Source: Gymnorhina tibicen (lineage: Eukaryota; Chordata; Aves; Passeriformes; Artamidae). Taken from it: a stretch of 64,000 bases of DNA. The translations under genes were made by a program, and so were the position numbers. Under the pieces are notes generated by a model. That model searched no databases, was not told where the DNA came from, and saw only the letters and a program-made list of their open reading frames with translations. Each line of letters starts with the position of its first letter. Within the stretch, counting starts at the first letter, position 1. The stretch is from positions 372,001-436,000 of the forward strand of contig VXAZ01002496.1 in NCBI GenBank assembly GCA_013399875.1, written 5' to 3'. This document shows, piece by piece, positions 27,701 through 42,700 of this stretch.

Positions 27701-30700
27701 CTTCCTTGACTAGGAAGCAAGAATGAACATGTTAGTAATTAGGTTAAGATGAAGATCAGAGCAATTTTTTTGCAGTCCTTTTATCATGTATAAAGGAGAT
27801 CCAGTCTTGAATAATACTGCATCGTTTCCTCTTTCTGAAGGTTGTCCATGGTTATAAGGTGGTTTTCTGTCTAAGGCCACTTTGAGTTTGGGTTTTTTAA
27901 TTTGTAGTGTATATTTTAACGTGAAGACGGCGGTAAGTAGTTTTTCAGTATAAAAAAAGAAGGTGGATGTGTGCATCAATCAGCCGTATTGCTGGTAGAA
28001 GTAAAAGTTTCTCCATGTCAGACACATCTGTCTTCTTGCAGGTAGCTGCCAAGAGACAAGGCTCTTTGAAGAAAGTGGCACAGCAGTTTCTCCTGATGTG
28101 GTCCTGTTTCGGCACTCGAGTGATTCGGGACATGACTTTGCACAGCGCACCCAGCTTTGGTACTTTGATTTTGTTGTAATAATTGCATGCCACAGTCAAA
28201 AAAATCTGTATCCTAGCTTGTAAGGTACATTCTAAGTGAAAACATAACCAGTTTTCACATGTCCAGGGCTCTACTAAAAAATAGGCTGGGGCTATTTGGA
28301 AATAACGCTCAGACAGATGTCCGTCTTCAAGCCAGAGCCAGGGGAGATGAAAATATTGCTACTTGCTTCTGTTTGCTGTTAGGAGCTGCAGTGATCAGTC
28401 ACAGGGCAGCTGGGGCAGTCCATTACAGGAGCGTTCCCTACCGCACTTCAGTGCAAAGTGAGCCTGCTTACCCACACCACTCTGGCCACGTGTTGAGCCA
28501 AGAGAGATGACTTTGTGCTGAAGTGGATGAAAAGCTCTCCAGTGAAACACTTTGCCAGCTCTGCTCTTAAAGGACATAGCATTTGAAACTGGTCTTTGCA
28601 AAGTGAGTGTGCTTCTGTAATCTGGAGAGAGTCTCTTCCATTTTTTAAGAAGTCAGTCAGGATGAAAAAATAGATTTTTACTTTTTAAATGACAAAGCAC
28701 ATTATGGCTTTTCTACACTGTTTGAAATGGGTCTTTGTCCTGGAATACAAACAGTTCAGATTAAAAGCAGTTAAAAGCAAGAATGACTAGACTGGTCTGC
28801 CATGAGTGTGAACATTCAGTCACTCGAGACCAGACTTGACATGAGAGATGCTTTTTATAAACGCACACTTGTCCAAATATGTTTCTAGAAGATCAGTAAA
28901 GAATGGTTTTATACATTCAACAATGTATTACATTCAACAGCTTAAGTGTTTTCTGCTGGCTGAGCTTTGATGGCCCTTATGCTTTTAGAACCCTCTCATA
29001 GCATAAATTTGGATACTGTCAGTTAGATACAATATGGTATTGATATAATATGTTTGATATATTTATAATACATGCAATATATATTTATATAGCATGTTTA
29101 TATTTTAATCTGAAACTACTTTCATTTCTATTGTAAAAGAGTTTTCCAAACAGGTATTAACACGTCACCATTAGACATCAGGATAGTGAGCGTCCCCAAG
29201 GTGATTACAATTTCCATCTGTGTTTCCCGCAAAAAACACAAACCTGTTCAGGTGCAATGCTAGTGGAGGCAGGAGGAGCCCTGAAGTTTTGAATATCAAA
29301 ACCATGTCCTTATCCTATCAGGCAGAAGCCTGGGCTATCCCTACCCAAGTGTCACAGATGTTATTTAGCCATGGACGCAAATTTATCATATCTACATTAA
29401 TGATGCTACTCTTTCACTGCAAGGCCATTTGATATATTGTTTGTGAATTAGAGTTGAGCAAGTTCCAAAAGAATAACCCCTGAATGTAAAAAGCTCAGAG
29501 CTAGATGGCAGAAACCCTTCTGCACTTAATTTACACAGTCCTTTCTAGCTTTTCAGAATTATATATGCATTAAGTGAGTTCTGTGGAGAGAAACAAAGAC
29601 TGACTTACTGTTCTAAATGTTTATATACATATACCTTTGTTCTCAAATTAGATAAAGGTTTTGCATTTTTACTGCATTGGGAACTGTTTCAGTGGAGTGA
29701 TTTTTAAATTATTTTTTCCACATCAAACAGTATATAGACTCAGATGCTCACAGTGTAATTTTTTTTTTTTTAAGTGAAATAGTATGTTACACGATGGGAT
29801 TTTTACTATGTAGAGGACAGCATATTTTTACCTTTGAAACAGATGATTCCAAAATCTGATTGAAGCAAGTTGTAATACCTGGCACTGGAGTGACTGGGAC
29901 AAAGATTTGATTCTGCAAAGCTTTTAAGCATGGTGACATGGGCAGGTTGAAACAATCTCTGGCAGAAAAAAAAAAAGCTGCTCTCTTGTTCCCTCTCTCT
30001 TTTCCTCTCTGTATCCCTCCCTCCCTCTTTCCTGCTTATGCATATCAAAGGCACAGTTGGTGGCAATGTTTGGGTAATGCACCCAGTGTATAAAGTAACT
30101 AATTAGTAATAGAAACTCCATGATTTTTTCCAGATCTGGAAATCTCGCTGTTGTTTTGCTACTTACACATAATTGCTGTATCTCCTAATAGGTGCTGATA
30201 CTTGCTGTGCCTTAGCTGGGTAATCATTGCCATGATTTCTGTTAACCCCCGAAAATTAGAGCCAAATGCTGTTTATTGTTGTAACTACAGTCTCTTGAAT
30301 GACTTCTTACCTTTTCCTAAAGAAGTGGTTGATTTGCTGGCTACAACTGGATAAATTTCAGTACTTATGGATAGACTTGAAAGAGCCCAACAGCTACATG
30401 TGAGAAACAGTAGCTTGCAAACACAGAATAAATTATGGTACATTGTGCTGAAAGGCCATTCACTGTGAGGCTGAAGTGCATGCCCTGATATCAGTTTCAC
30501 TCTATAGCTTACATTTCATTCGACTTATTTAAAAATATAAAAATATTGCATTCATTGCATTCAGTACCAAAACCTTGTTTGTCTGGTGTCTTTCACGCAA
30601 ATTCTGGGCTCAAAAACTCTGTGCAGAGCTTAAAAATACACAGTGGGAGAAATAATAGGAGAGGAAGAGAGAAATTCAAAAGAGTGACAAGGGCACTGGA

Positions 30701-33700
30701 GTGTTTTTAAATGCTGCATTCAGTATTGCCAACCCCAAGTCTTCAAAATAAAGTGTTAGACCCCCCAAAAACAAAGACATTTTTAAAAACAGCAGATCTT
30801 GGGTTCTTGTTGTTTGCTTGCTAGCATTACAGTGTTTAGAGTTTGCACTTCCAAATATTTTTATGAAACTACAAGGAACTTTCCTTTTTTTTAAATGAAG
30901 GCTGAGTAAGGAGTTTGATGGAAAGTAGTCAATACCCTGAGCTTTATACCACTACATGAAGTTTGCCAGCATTTCAGCCTGTTTTCTTACCTTGAAGATA
31001 CATATCAGTAGTAACTGCACTAGAGTCAGTAGAAACTTGGCGCTGACAAAATTGTAGTAAGGAGAAGAGTGAACATTTTGTGGAGATTCTTGAAAATCGA
31101 GGTTTCCACTGGGGAAATCCTAAGTCAGTAACAAGATGATCAGCCATGTCTGCTGTCTTTATTGTACTGCTAAATCAAATAGGACTTTATTTAACGAGAC
31201 TATGAGCCCGAAAGGTTTTTAAGAACAAGTTCTGTGCAGTAGTTAAGCGAAGATCCCCACTTTTGACCCTTGAAAGGCTGGGGACACTTGTTACCATTTT
31301 GATCTGCTTGGTCACATGAAACAAATGAAGAAAGGGGTACTTCAGGTTCACCAGCAGCGAGAGATTTCCTCCCCATAGCAAAGGTGTTGCAGTCAGGTAT
31401 GTCCTGTTTCTGTGCTGCCTTGCCCAAGAACACAGGGGCACACGTTCACCTCCCAGCGTGTGTGCCCAGCTCATATCAGTGACGACAAAACCATGCAGGC
31501 GTGGAGTGAGAGAATGAAACACAAAGACCATCAGAGTCACAAAGAAAAAGAATGTGCTCAGAGTCGCTCTGAAAGCTGAATTGCCAGCTAGGATTGAATA
31601 AGGATATTGGGTCTTTCAAACTACTTCTGCCCTACAGCAGCATGTTTGAGTACAGAAGCTGGAGTAGGGGTAGTTATTCTTCATTGTGATAAAAGCCATT
31701 ATCTCAGGATAAACCTAACTTTACTGTGAAGAAACCAGTCATTATGAAATCCGATTGAATTTGAAACTTGCTTGGTCTTTTCCCCATGAAAGTATTTCTC
31801 CTCAAATGCAATAATGGAATTTCCAAAGGAATACCTCCACATGAGGTACTTTTGGGTTTTTTTTTTGTCTGGAAGTAATTGATCTCTGTTTCTACCTCAG
31901 ATGATGACTTTTCTCTGATTTCAGCTGGCTGCTGGATGAGCTATTATTTTAACCTCCCTTTACTTCTACTTGTCAGAGTTACTTAGTGGCTTAAATGAAC
32001 ATTTGTTAAATATTCCGTGCAAGTCTAAATGAACAAAGGAGCTTTAAAAAACCAAACCCATTGTATGATAAAGTTCTGCCTGGAACTATCACAGGTACTT
32101 CATGTCATGGAGCCTATTGCATAAATTGAACAAACTCCACCTTGATTACTTGTCTGTGTGCCCCTGCAGATGGGTGTTAGTCCTTTCAGAAGGGCACTGA
32201 ACAATGTCTCAGCTCTGATGCTTTGCTCCTTTTGCTTTGCCCTGGATGTTTTATATGTGGTCTCTTTTTACATATCTTTTTTTTATTGTGATTTGTGATC
32301 TAGATCAAACATTTCTTCACCATCCCTGATATGTATTCTTTATAAATTATGGGAAGCAACTCACTTCCTTTCTGTGCAGGTAGTTCAGAAAATTCATACC
32401 AGGGTGTGTCACTAAGGCAGCCAATTTGAGATTCTACTTCTGACAGAAAATGATACATCCTTTAGACAATAGGAAACAATTCTACTGTAGTGCAATTGTC
32501 AAAATTGACATTCAGTGCTAATGTAGGAGAAGAAGAATCCATCAAGGAATGAACAGTTTGCTACTCCCTGGTTTTACTTTGACCTCTCTTACCTAGAGTA
32601 AGAGGGATACTTCAGTACATGGAGGCAGTCTTACTCAGTGCTGTTTGTGTTGAGTACTGTAATAATTAGTTTAATGAGTGTATTGAGACAGTCAATGGCT
32701 TTTTTATTTGTTCACTTTATTACCAGGGTCTTTTCACCTTATTCACTTGATGTTCGATGACTACGTATTGTACCTGCTAGAATCACTCCACTGTCAGGAG
32801 AAAGCTAATGAGCTAATGAGGGCAATGAAGGGAGAAGGAAGCACAGGTGAGTCTGTTCTTTTATTCATTATTTCTTGTTTTAGTCGACTGGCTTCTCTTA
32901 TTTTTTATGTTAGGACATATCTTTATCCTTATCTAACCAGCTGAGGCTTATCCAGGAGCAAAGTGGTTTTCACTTCTATCGTGGTGTGAAATAAATCATT
33001 TGGGAGGCATGGCTGGTTAATACATTCAGACCTGTTAATAACTGTCTGAAACCCCATTCCTAAGCACTCATTTGGTGTTTCAGTGAGAAATTTTTGTACT
33101 GAACCTTTTACCTTAGTTAATCTTTCTAAGCCACCATTGAATTTCAGTGGACTCCATGTTAATAAGTTCACTGCTATCAGGGGATTTGTACCAGTCTAAA
33201 TAAGAGCAAGAGATAGCAGGAGTGAGAAAAGACAAATGGCAAAGCTGTTCTTTCTGGTACACTTATCTTCTGAGTGCCTGTACAGAAGGAGGTTCTGGTC
33301 CTGCTCCACTCCACACTGCCTTGCCAGAACAGAAGCAAGCAGAGATTGCCTTTAGTTTTTCTACTCTGGGCAACCCCTTGTAATGGGGGGGGGTCCTCAG
33401 TGATCTTCCTTCCTTGCATCTCCCATTAATTTTGGCAAATTAAACCTGTCACCTTTGGAAAGTTTCATTCTCCACTTTAGCTGTGGTTTAATATGTCACC
33501 CTGTAGATTTATGGGAAGAAAAACAATTCAGTGATTAGGGTACTATCTTCTGTGTGGTGAAAGACTTGAATTTAATTCTTGCCCTGCCATAGCCTCTTGG
33601 GTTTTTGACAAATAAGTTGCTTATTCTTGCATATTTTCCACATACCTTTAGCAGCTAAACCCATCCAGAATATCCTCCTTTTTTAGTCAACAAAGAAAGA

Positions 33701-36700
33701 AAATCGTGGCCAGAAGCCACAGGAATGCCCTGGAGACTCCTGTTTCTTTCCAATGTCTCTAGAAGGTGTAGGAATGCCCAACTCAGACTGGACTCCTAAT
33801 TTTGTATATATAATAGTACATTATAGAAGTAGAACCCATAAGCTGTCCACGCACCAGTTTCCTGCCTATGCAACAGGAAAAATAACACTTTCCTTTAAGA
33901 GGTCTTTTGAAGGTACACAGAAGGTTGTAATGGTGACTGTTACAGAAGTTCTTCTTTCAAAGATTTGTGGTTCCTTCTATGTATTTCTTGAAATACACTC
34001 TACAGAACTTAACTGCTTGCATTTTTTTTTTTTAAGTTCTCGGTGTTCCTTGACTCTACCTTTAGCTATGTTTGATGGGTTTTCTCTCATTCTGCAGCAG
34101 AAATACGAGAAGAAATCATTCTGAGTGAACCAGCTGCTCCAACTCCCTCCCCAGCGCCGTTCTCCCCAGCTAAATCTGCCACCTCCGTGGAAGTGCCCTC
34201 TGCCCCGTCGCCCATCAGCAACCAGTCCCCAGAGTATGGTGGCATAACAGCTACTACAGGTAGGTTGGCTTCTGGCAGGTAAACCTGCTTGAAGGTGGCT
34301 TTTGTACTCGGTCTCCTAAAACTGAGCCTGAGAACATGATGTGCTGGCTTGCAGGATGTGAGAAGCCTTCCCAAGCCAGAAATCTGTTCTCACTGTATCC
34401 ACACATGATGTGCAGTCTACCAGGAAAAAGATCTGATGTTTGGATGTTTTATACACCTGAAGGAAGTGTGCCAAATATTTTAGGTTTAGTGAGGTTTGCA
34501 AAATCCCAGATCATTAGTGGTTCAGGAATTCTTAGTTGGTAAAGTGGGAGATGGGTATCTTTTGACATATTTAACACCCAAATATGTTTAAATAGCTGTG
34601 CAAGTTTCGCTTGGGAATGTTTTACACATTGCTGATAACTTTCATCTATCAATCAATGTCAGAGATTAGGAATTACATGTTTGAAGCCTATTTTCAGTGT
34701 TGTACTTTATTATGGCAACTGATAAGGTTGTTGTATTCTGGTGGGCCCACAAATTTAAAAAGTCTGCACTTAAGGGACAGCTTAAACTTGTGGGTAGGAT
34801 TGACAGAGAACAAACAATAAGCATAAAACCAGCTCCTTGTTTGGGCTGCATAAATGGCCAACATCCTCTGTGCTCTAGAGTAAAACTCATTACCTTTTGG
34901 ATGGGGGGCAGGACAGTCTGTATGATCAAAAGGCAGTGTTTTCTTAATTCATGGAAAGAAAGGCAGAAATGAGCGACTTTCAGAAGGCATTTCAGGCAGT
35001 GAAATTCCAGCTTTGCTGCTCCTCATTGAATAGGATGTACAATCAGAATGTGGAAACTATCGCTTTTGTGATGTACTAGAAAAGTTACAAAATCTTCTTG
35101 AAAGAATGTCATAAAGTGATGATTTACCACACTAGAGAATTTGGCAGTGACTAAAGAACTAATAAATCTTTCTGAAAAATGTTTTTCATGTTTTCAAAGG
35201 CGCCACAGGGAAGCACAATGCATGTTGTGTTGGAAAGAGATTTTAAAATATTTGTCCCTACATCACAACTTAAGCTTTTTCCCTGTTGGAAGCAATACAG
35301 TATTTAGGAGGGAAATAGGAAGTTATTACCCCCAGAACAGTTAGGCAAGAGACAGATGATTCCTAGACAGGCAGGTGACCACACGGCTTCAGTCCAGATT
35401 ACAGTGGAGGTAGTGAGGATTTTTGACTCTCGTTGAAACACTGATGTTGCATGGAACTTGACCTGTAGGCATTGTGGGATGGTTGTGGTGCCAGAACCAG
35501 AACTTACTATGATGCAGGGCTGTACCCAGAAGTAGAAGACTGAAAAGAAGGGAACTGTGTGTTCTCCAGGGCCATTGACAGGAATGGAGGGAGATTTGAG
35601 GGACTTGTGTTTGGGCTGCAGATACCATAGCTCCATGTGACTATCATACAACAGCTAAGCAAAAGCCATTCGCCCTTGTCCTGTCACTACAAGTCCTTGT
35701 AAGAAGTCCCTTTCCATCCTTCCCTTCAGGTACTGAAAGACCACAATTGTTCCCATACTAGAACTTTTTAGGCAAGAAAGCTATTTCTGATTATTTTAGT
35801 TCTTTTTTTCTCAGCTTTTCATTTTTAGGTTCTTTTAAAAGCTTTTGTTCGGTTGAATTGGATTTTACTCTTATAGTCTGGTGCAGTCTCACTTTTGAAA
35901 GTGTGAAAATCATTTTTGTCTTGCACAGGCCAAATTTGTCAGTGCAAGTAATGCTCTGGTTAAGATTAAATATGAATATGTGGCTATTTTTTTTCTTAAT
36001 TTGAGCAATTAGAAATACCACTGTTTCCCATGTTCATCACGTAGTTGATGTTTTAGTTTAGTTTTAGTTTGCGAACCATTACACCGTGGAATGCAGTGTT
36101 TATTCATATAAAGCAACACAAAATAACAACTGTGTCTCAGCTAAAGGAAATTGCTGCACTTTAAAATAGGAGTGCTGAAGATGTATTACACATACTCAAA
36201 CTAGTTTACATAAAGATCTGTGGCATTACATAGAATATTTTGAAACAGGAACCTCTGTTCTGGAAAGAAGTATTTAAAGTACACCATTGATTTTCTTATG
36301 TGTCTTTTATGAGGTAAATGTAAAATTCTACAAATGCTTTGCAGATTGAGAACTAGTTCCATTGGTCACCAGTAGCTCTCAGCTTCCCAGTTTAGGGCAT
36401 CATTAACTCTTTTTTGCTTGTGACATTAGCAATAAAAGTTAACTATTAAACTTGCATTTTAACCTTTTTGCGTTCAGTCAGTGGTCAGTACAAAACCAGC
36501 AAATTAAACTGTTGCAATTCCATGATACTGAGCAAAAGAAAGGTAAATCCTATGTATCACACTCTGTGGTAGAACATCTGTCATGGCACCACTAACATTT
36601 TATTTAAAACTTTTTGTTAGGTTACTAGACAGTTAAAAGGCTAATTAGTCTCCATCCTTTCTAAATCACAAAGGCCAGATTAATGATTGTTCAAACTGCA

Positions 36701-39700
36701 ACAATATTGTAATAAAAGTGATAGCTATATGGCTGACTATGCTGTTCTCTCTTAAAGCCCCTCTTAAAGCTCTGATTACTCATTTGCCAATGCAATCATT
36801 TTTAGACAACACAAAATGAACTCTAAATTGCTAGTTCCTAATATGTTAGTAAACTGTGGAGTTTGCTGTTCAGTTTTAAGAAATCTATGCATGAAATAAG
36901 TCTTCAGGTCAGCAATGGTCATTAAAAGTCACTGTTCTTCCAAGTCTGGGCTTGGTATTAAAGTTCTGGGAATACTGGCACAGATCTAGCACCTCTCATA
37001 TTTGCGTGTAGGAGTAGAACAAATTTTGGTTCTCTTCCTAAAGCTTCAGTTCCTAGACCCATGTGAGTATTTAAGAACATCAGCTCTTGTTCAACAAGCA
37101 GAGTTTAATTCTCATAGCTGCAGAGTGCAAAACTCAAAGGTTTCAATTTCAAAAGGCAATTCTTCTCTTCAAATGGAAGGGCTTGTGTTTGTCTGAAGCT
37201 TTATAGGTAAAGTGATCTGTCTGTTGTGTGGGGACAGAATGGAGGTCTGACTCTGGATTTCTGACTGCTTGAGGGTGACAGTACTGCTCACCATCAAACA
37301 TAATGCACAGTGCTGGGAGTGTCTCATTGAGTCTTGGTGGTCGTTTGCTCCAGCCTAAAGCAGATATAAAATGCAGCATCATGAAGCAGCTTCTGGGTTT
37401 TTTCTGCACTGGTGTACGTGATGGCATCGATGACAACGGGGCTGTTGTTGGACTAATAGCAGTTCCATTTATATTTGGCTCCCCTACAGGTCAGATGGTC
37501 TCTTGGTTAGTATCCTCAAAATCACTTTTTTTTTTTTAGAGAAAAGAAAAAAGAGTGATAATAAATGAACTTCCCTATTTTAATCAAACCCTGCATGTTC
37601 AGAACACAAAACAGAGCAAATTGTTGCTCAATCACTATTGTTTTTGCTTATTTCAAAAAAGCAGTTCAGTTGGGTTCAGTCATATCTAAAAGAGACTTCA
37701 TCTCTTGAAGTTCAATTCTGCAACCAGCTGAGGAAATCAATCATAGAGGACTGGGACCTCGGCAGGTATTAAAAAGCTAGCTATGAAAACCTTTCAGACT
37801 TAACTCATTCCTCCTTTTCCACCCACCACAACATTGGCAGTATCCTGGCTGACCTCGTATGTACTTACACAGTCTGCAAATCTGCTGTCATCTTCCATCC
37901 TTCCTCTCTGTCTTTGTAATTAGGTCACTGAAAATGATGGCATCCCTGCCACAAAGGCAAAAAGAAATGAGGCAACTGTAGGTTCCCCAGAACATTCTGA
38001 AAAAAATATTTGCATGGCTTTCTGTCATTCTGTAAATCCAGAGTAAAACCCAACATACTTTTGTTTCTAAACCATAACCTGCAAAAGAAAGGGAGTATTC
38101 CCTAGAGCAGCTGTGTGAGGTACTATCCTGTAGTATCTCGGACATTTCTTGGTTAGGAGAATTAAACAAAGATATTCACAGCTCTCCCAGTGTCAGATCT
38201 ACTTTCTACATTTGTTTCTGTGATCTCTGCACAAGCACAAAGCTTGTTACTCTCCAACCACTTATTTTAAAGTTGAACTGAGGTGGCTGCCAGTTAGATT
38301 TGAATGCCAGGATTGGCATCTCTCATCCAAGGAATTTGACCTCCCACAGGGAGCACATGAAACAACTTGCTCTCCTGGACTCACTCATTTTCCTCAGACT
38401 ATGATGAGATCCCCACTATTTTTCAAAAAAAGAAAAGGAGATTGTCACAATGTCTGAGGACAGTCAAATCACTATATTTGTTAAAAGGCAAAGGATCTTC
38501 TGGCTCTGTTATTACTGCTTCTCCTTGGAGCTGGGACGGTCATGAGTTTTTTGGCTCAATGGCCAATTTTTTTGTTAGAAAAAATAAAATCAGGTCAAAG
38601 TAAAACTTTTGTTTTATGGTGAAGTGAAAAAGTGGGAGAAAAGCCCCAAACAATAATATTACCTAAAAATGAGTATTTGGGGTTTTCACCCTCTTTGTTG
38701 TCCTTCTTTCTTTTCTCTTTGTTTTTGCCTTTTGCATTTAGGCCTGTTTTGAAAGAAAGTTGCAAATTTATTTTTGGAAGATAACACTAAGAAAATATGT
38801 TGACCTTTTGAAATTGAAATGTTTCATTAAAATATTCTGTAGACAAGTTGTTGATATTTTCAAAACTCTCTTGTTTTCAAATGAAGCTATTTGGTAACTG
38901 CATAAGTACTTTTGGTCCCTTCCACCTAAACTGTGTTTTTAGTAAAAGCAGGCTTCCTTAAACATTTTCCTCAATTCAAGGAACCATGAATGCTTATTTG
39001 TCCATGGCCAACATGGGTTAGCTTTCCTTCTTGGGGTCTTGGGGATCTCAGTGGTCCTCTGCAATGGGAGGAGATAAAGACAGAAAATTCAAGAGTCAGT
39101 GGCAGAAAATACAGGCATGTGAAAACAGACCTATCACAAATACTCTTGGTCATAACACATCCAAGGATTTCTGTTGTAAGAGCATCAAATCACACTCTCC
39201 TGAAGTATTTCAAGTTACCTTGTAAAGCTCAGAATACCTTCATTCAGTCCCAGAATTAAGAATTTCCTATTAAAAAAAAAATTATTTGCCTGATTTTGCC
39301 AAATAAAATCACACACCCACGAAGAAAATTATGCACATCTGAAATAGGCTTTTCATTTCCCAAAGCCATGGAGTGGACACAGACCTGGCAGTACAATTGC
39401 TTCCCGCTCTGAATTAGGCCCTTTCATGCTACAGGAAGTCCTAGAATCCATACTGAAAAAAACAGAGTCACCTCCTGCAATTCCTTTTAGCTAAAGAAAA
39501 AGAGTCAAGAGTGCCCAGAGCCCCCCAAACCAGTGTTCTCATTGGGTTAAATTCAGTGTTCTGGTCCTCATTTGCAGGGTAATCTCAGCCAGTATGGTCA
39601 TGACCTCCAGCAAGAGCTATGTTATACTGGAACAATGGATCTGTCAGCCTCCTGAGTGAAAGGGGTGTGTGCAAAGGACAAAGGTTTCTCAGCAGCTGGC

Positions 39701-42700
39701 TCATGAAACTGGAGTTCCTGCCTGGAAGGGATCAGGATGATTAAAAAACTCAGCACCTTCTAAGCAAAATGGAAAGCCCACTTCTTTGCTTTGCTCTTCC
39801 CACAAACGCTCTACATGACAAAAATAAATTAAGTCCAGTCTCTGCTGCCACTAAAAAAAAAAGAAAGAAACATTATTTGCAAGAAACGACCAGGCTATTT
39901 CTGCCTAACTACTTGTTATAATTTAGGGATCTTTGTAGTGTTGCCACTACAAGGGCTGGTACCTAGTTGGGTGGAACAGGTACAAACTGCAAAAGGATTC
40001 AAGAAATTTACTTGCAGAACACCCACTTTTTTCTAATCCTTCATTGTTCTGATCATACTCCCTGCCTCAGTCCAGGCCTCAGAGCTGAGCAGGCCAGCAG
40101 TCCTCTCCATGTGAGACAGACCTCAGGGTTTGGTGCAACATGCCTGAGAAATCTTAGCACTGGTGTTCTTCCATTTCTAAGTCCTATTCCAGGGTTTTGT
40201 TTTTTTCTGCAAAATTATTTCAACACCACACTGAAAGCCCACAGTGTGAGCCATTCCAGATACGTTTCATTCTTCTGGATCCTTGCGTGCTCCCAGTGAT
40301 CTGTATGTGTTTATATTTAAGCTTCAGATATGACTGGTTTGTTCACTTTGGTCAGTGCACTTTCCAGGACCATTGCCTGTTCGGTTGTTTCCTTATAATT
40401 GTCTCAAGGCATGGCACCTCTGTGGATGACAGCCCATGTTAAGTGTGTTCCTGTGGCTCTTCTCTGCCTGCAGGGGCTATGCAATCCTACACATGGTCAC
40501 TCACCTACACCGTGACAACGGCTGCTGGGTCACCTGCGGAGAATTCCCAACAGCTGCCCTGCATGAGGAGTCCACACGTACCTTCCTCATCTGTCACACA
40601 CCGGATACCTGTTTATCCCCACAGAGAAGAACACGGGTAAGGCACTTCCCAGGGTCTTGGGTCTTTTGGGGTTTTTCTTTGGTGGGTTTGGAGTGAACTT
40701 CTGCTTAGGTGTTTTTTTGAGATACAGTAAAAGCTGTTTTTTGATGTAGTTAAGTCTGTATTGCAAAGATGCTGGTATCATAATTCTTTGGCTGCTGTTG
40801 GTATTGTATAATTATATTATGTCTTAGTTTTATAATCTCATTTAATTCTATTCAAAACCACAGTAGGCCTGGAGGATATTTTCTAAAAGAGAAGGCTTCA
40901 GTAGATTTCTTCTCTGATTCCTGTTTTCCTGTGCCATGTTTGAAAAAGCTAGATGTGCCTAGAGAACAACCCTACTACACCATATCTCAGGAGAGGGGAT
41001 CCTTCTCTTTTGCTCAGCACTGCTGAGACCACATCTGGAGCCAATTCTGTGCTCCCTAGTACCAGACAGACCCAGGCACACTGGAGTAAGTCCAGAAAAA
41101 GGCCACTTTGATGATGATTGTGGGACTGGACTATCTGTCATACAAAGAGAGGCTGAGAGAGCTGAGGTTATTTAGCATCGGGCAGAGAGGGTTCAGGGAG
41201 GGTCTTATCAGTGGGGGATGATAAGAAGACAGAGACAGGTTCTTTTCAGTGATATTTAATGACAGGACAAGCACAAATAGAAGTACAAGAAATTCTGTTT
41301 AAACATAAGTGAACAAAAGACTTGTTTTATTGTAAATGTGATCAAACACTGGCGCAGGTTGCCCAGAAAGGCTATGGAGTCTCCATCCTTGGTGATGTAC
41401 AGACTCCATCTGGACACGATCCTGGGCAGGCTGCTCTAGTAGACCCTGCTTTGAGCAGGGGGTTTAGACTGCATAAACTCCACAGGTCCCTTCCAGCCTC
41501 AGTGATTCAATGACTGTTGTTAACCTGCAGATGAAATAACGTCCACAGCTTGAAGATAGAGACACATTATCACCATAACATTCTAATAGTCTCCATCACC
41601 AAAATATGCTCAAGGCTCTCAATTAAAATAATTACAGGTATAAATTTATGTAACATCATTTGATCTGGAAAAACTTCAGACACTTACTAAAGCTCTCAGT
41701 GCTGTTTTCATTAAGCAACACTTCTTCTGTGCCGTCCTCATTTGGTTCAGTGCATAACTCATAGATATCCATAACTAAAAAAACCAATCATAAACTAATC
41801 GATGGAGAAGGAACAGACAGTATAGCAAGATTAGCAAATGCCCAGGTGCTGCCATGATGCAAGAGGTTCAAAAGGTTTTATTGTGTTCCTCAGTCTTGTT
41901 GCAAACTCATTCTTTGCAGAAGTGCTTTCCTGGTATGAAAGACTCAGAACTGTTTGGAAGGGTACCAGTAGATTAATATGAACCCTGCATCTTCTTCCAT
42001 CTTGGATGTGGTAGGTTTAGGTATCTGTTTGAATGTCACTGCTAAGCCCTTACAGGGAAAACCTGGATAAGGAGAAAGGGAACATCTCTCTTACCCAGAA
42101 ATATGACTGTTTGGTGGAGGTAGAAATAGAACAGCACAGAGGTTTGGGAGCTAAGAGTTTTCAAGACTTGGAACAGACCACAGTAAGGCAGTGTCTATGT
42201 CATATATATGTGTGTATATATGTGAGAATTCATTGTTTCTGCAGGAATCCCTTGCCTCTGGTGTTAGACAGATTATGGCGATTTGAGGAAACATATTAAT
42301 CTAGGTGAATCAACTTTTCTGAAAGACAACAAAGATCAGATGTTCACATGTTCACAAAGATGGGGAGATTGCAGAAAGTGGCCATGCATCTTCTGCTAAT
42401 GAATGGTCCAAACAATGGTGGCCAACAAACACTGACTCAATAGCTAAGGAAACTGCTCCCTCCTTTGGCCCTGGATGTCCCTAGACAGGAGGCTAGGAAT
42501 CAAAAAGGAAAGTAGATAGGTTCTCCAGCCTCAGATCCCAGTCCCTTATTGAGTTGGCTGTGTAAAACTGAATGCTGCATGCTTCAGATTCAAACTAATT
42601 CACTTCTCTCCCTCCCAGAAAAGGAACATCTGACTGCAGTACAAGGAGATAGCTGAACTCCTTGTAGTTCTTCAAGTTAGGGCTTAACCATATTTCCTCA

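Larger units (their letters stand above)
32847..34097 (+). other. RFX4: RFX4 intron J-K
   Basis: This is a 1.25-kb intron. Two segments, 33525-33660 and 33850-33925, resemble parts of MIR-type SINEs. The acceptor is a tandem GCAGCAG (see findings). Confidence 0.8.
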
